64,000 nucleotides of DNA from Chloranthus sessilifolius (taxonomy: Eukaryota > Streptophyta > Magnoliopsida > Chloranthales > Chloranthaceae): positions 6,236,328 through 6,300,327 of the forward strand of contig CM037586.1 of NCBI GenBank assembly GCA_021018995.1. Reading direction: 5' to 3'. The stretch's first letter is position 1, and every line of letters begins with the position of its first letter. A program made the translations under genes and the position numbers. The notes under the pieces are model-generated. The model was not told the origin of the DNA, made no database searches, and saw nothing but the letters and a program-made list of their open reading frames with translations. Shown piece by piece: positions 9,754 through 21,700 of this stretch.

Positions 9754-12700
9754 GTACTCTATCAGATCTCTGAATCCCGTTGCATTTCATCTGAATTTTA
9801 TTTAGTTTCTCAGAAAATGGTCTTAATTAGAGGTTTTAGTGGCGATCGACTCTTTTTGTTCTTCATCGTCGCCTGTTGCTTATTGTCACCAATTTTGGTG
9901 ATTTCGGCAGAGCATGCGGATGGAAGCATCATTTTCAGGTTTGGTGAGCCGTCCAATGAATCTCTTCTTGGTTCTGAACCATCAATGCCCGAAGAAGATA
10001 ATGGTGTTGTGGAGACAGACGGTAAAGATACGTTAGAATTGGTGGAAAAGGTTACCGAAGATACCCAAGCATCAGTATCATCTACTGTTGCAGTGATTTC
10101 GGCAGAGCATGCGGATGGAAGCATTATTTTCAGGTTTGGTGAGCCATCCAAAGAATCTGTTGTTGGTTCTGAACCATCGATGCGGGAAGAAGATAATGGT
10201 GTTGTGGAGAGAAATGGTAAAGATAGGTTAGAATTGGTGGAAAAGGTTACCGAAGATACCGAAGCATCAGTATTATCTACTGTTGCAGATCTCAAGCCGG
10301 TTTCGAGTGTAGAAACTAGTAATCCCTCTATTGAAGAAAGTCTGGACGAAGAAACACGAAATTCCCTAGGAAAAGATGTTGCGGAGATGAATGAGGTTGG
10401 AGAAATTCTTGGCACTGTTATAGATGAAGGAATGAGTGATGCCTCTGTGAAAGATAGCGTGGATGAAGAAACGAGTAATTCTTCTGTTGATGAATCCGTG
10501 GAGGTGGATACGGTCAAAGCAATGCCTGTATATACTTCTTTACAGATTAACTGTTTTCTGGTTGAAGAGACAAGTAATGCCTCGGTGGGAGATTGTAGGG
10601 AGCTAGACGTGGTATCTACTTCTGCGGAGCTCAACCGTGTTGTGAACGAAGAAACGGGCAGTGTTGTGGATGAGAAAACAAGTAATGCCCCTGCAGAAGA
10701 TCAGGAGAAAACAGATACCATTCGTATTCGAAGCACACCAATGGTTAGCACAGAAATTATCCTTTATTTATTTATTTATAAAGTATAGTTTTATTTGGTT
10801 AGCACAGAAATTATCCATTTATTTATTTATAAAAGTCCTTGCTAATCTACAAAAAATAAAGTGAGATCCACATGCAAACACAGTTAAGGTCTATTCATGA
10901 ATCTAGAACCACTCATCTTGTGGTCGGGCATTTTATCATATGCATCAAACTATGTCACTACCTTTTTCCTCTGCTTGCTAATTATTGTCGCAATTTGTGA
11001 CAAACATAGTGCTTCCTGCATCTCCAATATACAGTTCCAAAACTTCCTCGAAAACAGGAGCTCCACATCTTTGTGAGGCTTTGGACGATACACAAATCAC
11101 CTTCCACTATTGAAGTTGGAGACAAGTTACATTAGAGAAGAATTCCCCCTATGGCACCCACTTTTGGGCTCCAAGGGAAGCACAGTGGCTAAAGGGACTG
11201 GAGGAGGCATGAAGGATTGGTCCCAAGTCCCAATTGATCAGATCATAGATCAAATTCTCGGTTTCGGTTTTGTTAACCACCCAAACCGTAAATTGATCAA
11301 ATTTCGATCAAATTGTCGGTAAATTTGGGTAATTTTCAGAATTTTTTGAAAATATGGTCCGAACTTTGCTGAACTTTATTTTTTTGGTTTTTTAAAACTC
11401 TTTCACATTATTAGAAGACATATTTGCACTAGTCAGGCTAATTTTCGACCGTTTAAAGTTATATATATCTATTATCATAAAATTTAGAACATAAAGTAGG
11501 CAAAAAATGACTTCATTACCTGAACTCAAGAAGCCAACTACTCGAAGCCACATAGAGTTTCTGGCTGGTTCTTCTTCTTCATCAACATCCCACACATCAT
11601 TGTGTTGTCGTGACCTATAATATTGTCCGTATTTATAGCCATATGTCCCGTGCTGGGATGTTTCTTGTGGTTGATCATGTTGTGGATAGTAGTATGCATA
11701 CGATCCACCAAATATCTATGAAACGAAACTCTCATTTCCTGAGTTGTTTGACCGAGGATATTATGGGTTGATGTAAGATTGGTTGGTAGGTTGAAACCTG
11801 AACCCAACAAAGCTACTAATTGTAGAGTTAATGATGTCTTGATCATGCGGAGTTTGGTAGGACTCTGATGGTCCTCTTGCTTCCAACCTCTACGTCTAAA
11901 TGTGGGAGTGTCATATATAGTCATGTCATCATCAGTCCATTGTGCAACTCCGCCTGAAGACTGTCTGTAGAAAGTACATCCACCACTACTGTAAGTATCA
12001 CCTCCCACTGTGTGCCCTCTCCACCGCCACCGTCATCACCCCCAGTACCATCATCATCATCACCACCACCTCCCCCATCGTCATCACCACCACCACCACC
12101 TCCCTCATCGTCATCACCACTACCACCTCTCCCATTTTCATCTATAGGAGGTGATCATAGGCGACGAAGCTTTCGCTTTCTACGAGATTGTGAGGGCTGG
12201 TCTCTCGCTGCTCTTTCAGTTTGATCTAACCATTCCGTGTCCTCACTATCCAAAACTGGAGCTTCTCTCTCTTCAATCCACTATCTCAAAGAATCATCTT
12301 CCGAGAAAGTATAATCCAATTCGATCGGACTAAAATATTCCTCCTCTATATAGGACGAACACAAAATTAATTAATACGTCTTATTAAACAGTATAATTGA
12401 AATTCATGGTTCGCTTAGAAAGTAACTTTTGCTTTATTAGATTTTTTATCCGGCTTCTCGTTATAGATCTCGGATAACGCTAGGGAAGTTCCAAAAGAGC
12501 CAATTTTATTCCGAAATAATTCAATCTACACAACATTGTCAAACAGGGAAGACCAATGTTCACAGATAGATGTAACAGTAATTTTAATAATTTTACGAGA
12601 AAATTAATTACTTGTTATCTCTTTTATTGCCTTCCCTTGAATGGTGATGTCTATTCCATCTTTTGAATAACGCTTAGCAAGTCGATATAGACCTCATTAT

Positions 12701-15700
12701 CTATACTAAGATTTCGACTATATTGACAGATCGGGTTCAAGAAATGCTCTGTTGAAACATCTCCATTAATTAGAACAATAAAGATAAATCTAACCAAAGT
12801 ATGATTCTCAATTAATTAAAATAATGAATTACCTGATGCATGTAGATTTGAGTGGAAATGCTCGTTCTACCTTTTATTGATCACATTTCGAAATTTCTTG
12901 TAACTCTTGGGGTGCTTATCTCTAATGGCCAACTTTGCTTTTGCCTATGGCCTCATAAACGTACCCCATAATGGGTTTGTCATCCCCATCTACCAATTTC
13001 AATACGTGCACTAGCGGCTCAATGACATTCACAACGTACTCGACATTGTCCCAAAATGCGGAGTTGAAAATAGTATCAGCCACTTTGTTGGCCAATTGTT
13101 GCTTTACCTTTGGAAGGCTGACTTCATAACTTGCCCATTGTTGAGATGCAACCAACTTCTTCAAGCCTGCTTTGTACTTATATAAGCTTTGAAGGAAAAC
13201 GAAGTGGGTGGCAAACCGAGTGATTACAAGTATCATAATGTCCGTTTGGTCCGTGAATATTCTCATCAAGTTAACTAGGCTAGCAATTTGATAGATGAAA
13301 CTGGTTATCATCTTACAGTTCTGTATAATTGCATGCACGCTTTCCATCTTCCCTAGGTCGATGAGAATCAAGTCAACACAATGGGTTGTGCACAGGGTCC
13401 AATAGATGTGTCCGAATTTTATCATCAGTTTGTGGCCAGCTGCCTTATAGTTTGCTGCGTTATCGATAATGATTTGTATGACTCGTTGTGGCCCAACCGA
13501 CCGAACAACCTCATCCATTAATCGAAATAGATAGTTGGCATCCTTTGCCACATTTGAGGCATCAACAGACTTTATGGAAATTGTCCATGGTCACTGTACA
13601 CTAAGAAGTTGATTATGGGCTTCTTAGTAACACCCGTCCAACAATCGCACATACTTGTGCAGCCTTTCGCATCCCACACTTTCTCGAAGCTCTTTACGTG
13701 TACTCCCTTACCTCGACCACTTCTTCGTCTAATTACGGGCCAACTATCTCATAAGCGGTTGGAATTTTTACATCAGGCCTTGCCTCGGCACCAGTGTCCA
13801 ACATGGTCTTAAAGTACGATGATTCGACCACTTGAGTTGGAATATGATTGTAAATAATAAATTTTGTTATTGTTTTACCTAGTTTTTTATCCCAGGTCTT
13901 CAACAACGTTGTGCTTAGCTTCAACTGTTTATAGCTTTTTGATCTGTATAAAAAGGAATCCATAGGCCCCACCGGACGTCTACTATTACCAAAACTAGAA
14001 CCAGAACCACCCTCCCATAAAGTGGATGACCTGCATAAACCTGTGTCTCTATAGGTTTGGGTATGACCTGATCTTCCCCCAGTTGCTGCCGTAGATTGTC
14101 CATGCAAGCTAAATTGGAATCTCCGAAATGCGTCATCTTCATCCTCCTGTCTTCTCCTTTCATTGAAACTCTACCTTATTACCCTCTTAAGCTGAATCTC
14201 TTCATCACCTTCATCATCATCTTCCAAGTCAAATGAAATTGAACCATGATTAGGCTGCGATATGGTTTCCATAAATTCTTTATTCCTTCTCTCGGTCTCT
14301 ACTCTCTTTCCCTTTGCAGTCTTAATTTATTTTTTTAATTTCTCCCTAATTTCCTTGAACACGTTAGTGCATGACTGCACTCACACTGTATGCCAGCTAA
14401 GTGTTCCTGAAGTCTGCTGACATCGCCACCCTTTAACTCTTTATGACATATGTGACATTTTGAATTTAGCCTCTTAGGCCCCAAAGGAGTGCCATACTCC
14501 CATGCAGGATCAAGATCGCGAATTATCTCTATATCTCAAATTCTTGAATCTGCATAAGAAAAAATTCTTAATCATAAGATATAGTTCCACCAATCACTTG
14601 CTAGATCTGGAATTCCCATTGAATAACCATCAAAGTTAAGTTTTATGGAACCTTCAAGAGGTGGCTTCCATTTTTCAACTTGTTTATGAAGCAACTGCTA
14701 GACAACACCCCTTTCCAAGTTCCAACACCTAGAAATATCATCCACCTTGACCTAGTAAAAGCATTAGAAGTGAGAGCCCATGACATGATACAACCTTAAG
14801 TTCTTTTCGTAAGCACTTGAAAGGGAGATACATAATTTCGAAATATCTGTTCATTATGTTCATTTTCTCCACATTTTTCTGAGAGGATATTTGGTGTGCT
14901 TCCTCGTCGTTTTCTTTGGATTTTCCTTCTTCGTTTTATCTTGCATCATTTTCAGGCATTGCCATGTGTGAGGTGTGATTGTAATTGATGGATGATTCCG
15001 TCTTCAATGGACTAGTTTTTCCACCTAAAACCAACAGAAAGAGGCTTTAATTTTTTTCTTATATAGATTCAAAAATTTGAGATATAGAGATGGTTCGTGA
15101 TCTCGATCCTGTATGGGAGTATGACACTCCTTTGGGGCCTAAGTGGTTAATTTCAAAGTGTCACTTTTGTCATAAAGAGTTAAAGAGTATGTCGACAACA
15201 AGAACTTAAGGAACATCTTAGGGTGACATCTTTGCATGTCAGAATGCGGCCCAAATAAATTAGGGAGAAAATAAAAAAATAAATTAAGACCGCAAAAGGG
15301 AAGAGAGTAGAGACCGAGAGAATGAATAAAAATTATGGAAACCATATCGCAGCCTCACTGTGGTTTAATTCCATTTGACTTGGATGATGATGACGAAAGT
15401 GATGAAGAGAGCTAGCTTAGGAGGGTAATTAGACAGAGTTTGAATGAAAGGAGAAGGCAGGAGGATGAAGAGGGTGCATTTCAGAGATTTCGGTTTGGTT
15501 TGCATGGACAATCTATGGCAGCAGCTGGGGGAGGGTCAGGTCATACTGACGCTGGACCAAAACCTAAACTTTGTGAAGGACTATGAAATAACGCAAATAC
15601 CTTAGGTGACGGGGAACGTCAAGAGAAAAAAAAAAAAAAAAAAAAAATTTACTGTTGACGATGAACAGTGACGGACGTCCGTGATTTTGCCCCTTCACTA

Positions 15701-18700
15701 TCCGCACTACGACGTCAGTGGACGCCGTGGATCAAGCCCAATTATGAGTTTTTTTTTGGCGAAAACTTGCCTTTTTTGTGTTTTATTTCTATTGGAACTC
15801 TTTATTTCGAATTTTAATTATTGGTGGCCTATATATAGCGGCTTGTAAAGACTTTTTAATTAGTTATTGAATATTTTGAATGCTTTTATGCTTGAATATT
15901 CTTTGCCTGAGATGGGTTTGGTGTGAGGCCAAGGGAGTGATTCCTAAAAGCCATTGTTATCTTCTCTATTATATTGGTTATCTCTCGATCTGTGTTTGCT
16001 TCCCCTACACCGTAGCCTAATTGTTTCCTTTCGATCCCAAAACCCTAAGCCTATTTGAAACCCTAAATCAAACATATAGCCAACACCCTTTTTCCAAACC
16101 ATAAACCGATCCGAAAACCATAAACCTGTTACAAAACCAAAACCTATTACAAACCCATAACCTAATTCCGCCACCTTAGTTCGAACCGTGAATCTACATC
16201 GGATCGAAGACGAGCGCCTAAGCCTGGAAAAGCTAGAGTTCTATCTCTCGGCCGATCTCGCCTCAAATCTAATAGTACTCGCGCATCGGACTGGACCCTA
16301 ACTGGATCTCGTGTGATCTACCAACCTGAATTCTCTGAACCCTAAGGTATTTAAGATAGTTTTGAGATTATGCTTGATTAAATTCTAATTAATTTCGGCA
16401 AATCGCATTAAAATCATATTCCGCATTTTAGGGTTGTCGTCCCGCGTCATTAGGTTTGGTAGTTTTCCATTTGGACGTTCGTATTGTGGTTTGGATAGGG
16501 TCCGGTCCATTGCGCTAGATCCGTTAGCCTCGCGGAAGGAGGATCCTAGAGGTAGAACTCTAGTCACTTCCAGATTAGGGCTCGCTCGTAGATCAACGAT
16601 TGAATCGCCGGTTCAATCTAAGGTTCTTGGAAACAAATCGATCTAATGGTTTAGATGAAGGCTATGTTTTATAATATGAGGTATTTAAAAGCTTCATGGC
16701 TGAATTTAGGGTTTATGGGGAACAAAAATAATAGCAGGGAAAGATAAATCAAAGATAGAGATAGAAAGATAACGTGGGCTTCACACCCTTGGCTTCACAC
16801 CAAACCCTTATCGGGAAATGAAGAATCACTCTTTGTGGAGGCTCATCTCAAGCACACACAAGCAATAACTTTTCATTAATCAATCTACTAATTACATTGT
16901 TTATTTAGAAACTTTATATAGGAGGCCTCAAAACAAAAGAAAACCCTAACACAATGCTAAAAAAAAGACAAGTATGCCCCTAAAAGCCCATTTCCGTATT
17001 TTGTCGGAGTCTGGTTCGCGAATAATCGATTGATTCTAAGGTCGATCGATCGAGTATATATATAACCATATATAAGGCTCGAATCTCTAATCGATTGATC
17101 GAATATGCTACTCGATCGATCGATTATATATATATATATATAATTGCGACTGAGAAATAAAATATCGCCAAAAATTAATTCCCACTGGCCAAAATTGATC
17201 GATCGATCGACTGTGCATTCCTTTGTGTTCTTTCATTATGCCTTTCTGAAGCTGAAAAATCGGTTGTGGCTCAATTCCAATGCTCTCGATCTTGACGTCC
17301 CTCATCACATACCCAATTCTATGGGGACACAGGTTTACGCAGGTCATCCACTTTACGAGAGGGTGGTTCTGATTGTGGTAGTGGTAGATGTCCAGTGGGA
17401 CCTATGGATCCCTTTTTATACAGATCGAAGCCAAGCATAACGTTGTTGAGGTCCTGTGGTAAAAAACCTAGGTAAAGCAATGACACAATCTATTTTATAC
17501 AATCATATTCCAACTCAAGTAGTCGAATTACTGTATTTTAGGACCATGTTGGACACTAGTGCCGAGGCAGAGCCTGCTGTAAAAATTCCAATCGCTTATG
17601 AGATAGTTAGCTCGTATTTAGACGAAAAGTGGGCCGAGGTAAGAGAGTGTGCAAAGAGCTTCGAGAAAGTGTGGGATGAGAAGGATTGTACAAGTATGTG
17701 CAATGGTTGGACGGGTGTTATTAAGAAGACTCTAATCAACTTTTTTGTGCATAGTAGTGACTAGGGGACAATTTTCATGAAGTTTGTTGATGCCTTAAAT
17801 GTCGCAAAGATGCCAACTATCTGTTTCGATTGATGGATGAGGTTGTTCGGTTGGTTGGGCAGCAACGAGTCATACAAATCATCACCGATATCGCAACAAA
17901 CTATAAGGCAATTGGCCACAAATTGATGATGAAATATAGACACAACCCATTGTATTGACTTGATTCTCACCGACCTGGGGAAGATGGAAAGTGTCCATGC
18001 AATTTTAGAGAACTGTAAGATGATAACCAATTTCATTTATCACAGTGCTAGCCTAGTTAACTTGATGAAAACATTCACGGACTAAATGGACATTATGAGG
18101 CCTTCAATTAGTCAGTTTGCCACTCAATTCGTTGCCCTTCAAATCTTATATAAGTACAGGGAAGGCTTGAAGAGTCTGGTTGCATCTCAAAAATGGGCAA
18201 GTTATGAAGCCAGCATTCCAAAAGCAAAACAACCATTGGTCAACTAGGTGGCTGATATCGTTTTGAACTCCGCATTTTGGGACAATGTTGAGTATGTTGT
18301 GAATGTCGTTGAACCGCTAGTGTACGTATTGAGATTGGTAGTTGGGGATAAATCCCACTATGGTGTACGCCTATGAGGCCATAGACAAAGTAAAGTTGAC
18401 CATTAGAGATAAGTACCCCAAGAGTTACAAGAAATTCAGAAAGGTGATCGATAAAAGGTAGAATGAGCAATTCCACTGAAATCTACAAGCACCAGGTAAT
18501 TTATTATTTTAAGCAATTGAGAATCATACTTTGGTTAAATTTATCTTTATTGCTCTAATTAATTGAGATGTTTCAACATGACATTTCTTGAACCCGATCT
18601 GCCAATACAATCGAAATCTTAGTATAATTGATGAGGTCTATACCGGCTTGCTAAGCATTATTCAAAAGATGGAGCGAGACATTACCATTTTAGGGAAGGC

Positions 18701-21700
18701 AATAAGAGAGGTAACAAATAATTAATTTTCTCGTAAAATTATTGAGATTACTGTTACTTCTATCTTTGAATAATTGCCTTCCTTGTTTGGCAATGCTGTG
18801 TAGATTGAATTATTTCGGAAGAGAATTGACTCTTTTTGGAACTCCCTTAGCGTTATCCGAGATCTTTAACGAGAAGTTGGGTAAATTGGGTTTTATCTTA
18901 TAAGAGTTTATAGTGTATTAAATCTGATGTATCTACAGTATTCAATGCAGTCGAATGGTGGATTAACTTCGGTGATGTGAAGAAGGCTGCCCCAATTTAA
19001 GGAGGATAACAGTTCGAGTACTAAGTCAAACTACATCCTTCTCTAATTGTGAGCGAAATTGGAGCACATTCTCTCTTGTCCATATAAAGACGAGGAATAA
19101 ACTAACCATGGAGAGATTGAAACATTTAGTCTACGTCCACTATAATATGAGGTTGAGGTCAGAAACATCAAAAGAGCGAGCCGTGATAAAATATCTAATA
19201 AAACCAAATTTACTTTCAAAGTGATCCATGAATTTCAATTTTAGTGTTTAATAAGTCGTATTAATTAATTTTGTGTTCGTCTTATGTAGATGATAAATAT
19301 TTTAATCCAATCAAATTGGATTACATTTTCTCTGAAGATGATCTTCTGAGAGAGTGTGAGAGAAGCTTTAGTTTGGATAGTGAGGGCACGAAATGGTTAG
19401 ATCAAGGTGAAATAACTACCGAAGACCAATCCTCACAATATCATAGAAAGCGAAGGCTTCGTTGCCTAGGATCACCTCTTGGAGATGACGATGAGGGAGG
19501 TGGTAGTGGTGATGACGATCAGGGAGGTGGTGGCGTTGGGGGAGGTGGTGGTGATGATGATGGTACTGGAGGTGATGACGGTGGCGATGGAGAGGGCACA
19601 TGGGGGGGGGGGGGTGTGATACTGATAGTGGTGATGGAGGCATGGATCAAAATATCGTCCGATACCGATAAGTATCGGACGATACGTATCGGTATTGGAC
19701 GTGAACGATACATTGAATGTATCGTTCGATACATTCAATTGTATGGAATGTATCGAACGATACATTCAATGTATCGCTCGATACGGACCGGTACCGATAC
19801 GTATCGTCCGATACGTACCGGTTTTCCGGCCAAACGATACGTACCGGTTTTCCGGCATTTTGATCTATGGATGGAGGTACTTTCTACGGGCAGTCTTGAC
19901 ATGACTATGTATGACAGTTCCACATTTAAACATGGAGGGTTGGAAGGAAGAGGACCTTCCGAGTCCTACCAAATCCACATGATCAAGTTGCCATTTAACT
20001 CTACAATTAGTAGCTTTAGTGGGTTTGGGTTTCAACCTACCGACCAATCTTTTTTTTTTTTGATCGGTAAAAGCCATTCACTTCATTAATAACCAGCGAG
20101 GAGCTAGAAAGGAAAAGACAAAGGGGACCAACCAAAACCGCAAGCAAAACACACCAACAAAAGGAGCAAGAGCTCTCAGCCTATCTAGGAGCAAAAACAC
20201 CCCAAAACAGGAAGGGGCGGGGCTCAACCTCACATTTCTCCTACAGCCTGCCCCCCGAGTTTGTCCAACAGGCTCTAATTGCCCATCAGCTCTTTGATGT
20301 GGTTGATGATGGTGCCAATCAGAAGGCGTTTCCGACTGAAAACTCTTTCATTCCTTTCGAGCCAAATAGACCAACCCACCGCATAAGCCCCCACCCTCCA
20401 GAAGACACCATGCTGATCATCCCATCTAAAGGCCATTCCAGGAGACCAAAAACTCAGGCAGGCTCTTCGGGGCAACCCAATTGAGATTAAAGGATGACAG
20501 GATGATTCCCCAAATTTTGGTTGCCACCCCACAATGAATAAAGAGATGGGGGATTGATTCCTCAAGGAGACACATGGGACATCTATTCATAAGAGATTTG
20601 CCCTGGGTTATTAGCTGAACTATCGTTAGAATGCGCCCTCTCACCGCTGTCCAAATGAAAAATCTAACTTTAGGAGGAATCAGGGCCTTCCAGATAAAAG
20701 ACCACTCCACTCTGATTAGAGGTCTGTAGGTGAGAGCGCGGTAAAAAGATCTTACTGAGAAATCCCCATTCTTGCAACAAATCCAGGTCCTCAAATCTTG
20801 CTGATGGCGGTTCGGTGTGGATCTATATAGTGCAGCCATCAAGCTGAGGTATTACACCTCCTCCCTTAGGGCCCTCCTAGTAGTGATGTTCCACACCGGG
20901 GCCTCATTATTAGTCGATGACCAGCCCAAGCGGAGCCGTGGTCACATTGAAAATGGATGGATACATCTCTTTTAGCGGATATAGGAACAGCCAAGGATCT
21001 TCCCAAAATGAAATCTGAGCGCCGTCACCCAGCTGAATCTGACCCATCGGAAGAAATTGCTCGAAACAGCGCTGATATCTTTCCACCAGGCTGAAATGCT
21101 CCTCATTCAGTTGATTTTGATCCCCCAGAGTCCCCGAGTACTGCCATATTTCTGGTTTAGGATATGCCACCATAACCTATTCTGATTCGAGTCGAAGCCA
21201 GCTCACCATAACCATTTACCGAGAAGAGCTACATTAGTTCGTGGAAGGTTCTGAATGCCCAGCCCTCCGAAGAATTTAGGAAGTTGGCAAATCTCCCATG
21301 CCACTAAGTGATGCTTTTTGTCCAAGACCGCGCCTTCTTACAAAAAATCTCTCGTGATTTTCTCAATGGAATTTATGACTGCCACTGGACATTTGTATAT
21401 AGACATGCAAACTATCGGGAGGTTAGAGAGAACTGAGTTGAGGAGCTGAAGCCGCCCCCCTTGCTAAGGAATTTTCCCTTCCAAGAAGCCAATTTGCCTT
21501 GAAATCTCTGAATGACTGCCTCCCAATCGCTGACTTTCAGCTTGCCCGTACCCAAGGGGAGGCCAAGATAAGTGATGGGGAGAGGAGAAAAAACACACCG
21601 AGCCATTGCAGCTAATGCCTCGGCGTCCCTCTACTCCATATAAATCCCAGATATTATGGATTTCTGCAAATTTACCCTTTGCCCAAAGACCGCTTCGTAA

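Noticed and set aside
9810..10634. Long minus-strand open frame (274 codons), Ser/Thr-rich
   Set aside because: It is the antisense of phosphatase exon 2. The Ser/Thr richness mirrors the Glu/Asp-rich codons of the true frame, and there is no independent family signal.
12012..12224. Pro/Ser-rich plus-strand frames at the hAT copy A tail
   Set aside because: They are the complement of the Gly/Asp-repeat tail of the minus-strand transposase; repeats create open frames on both strands.
15547..17307. Single LTR element with inverted LTRs
   Set aside because: The inner junctions carry their own ttagg duplication, so two nested solo LTRs explain the structure without an aberrant integration.
19416..19643. 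His/Pro-rich minus-strand protein
   Set aside because: It is a shadow of the (GGT)n-encoded Gly/Asp tail of hAT copy B.
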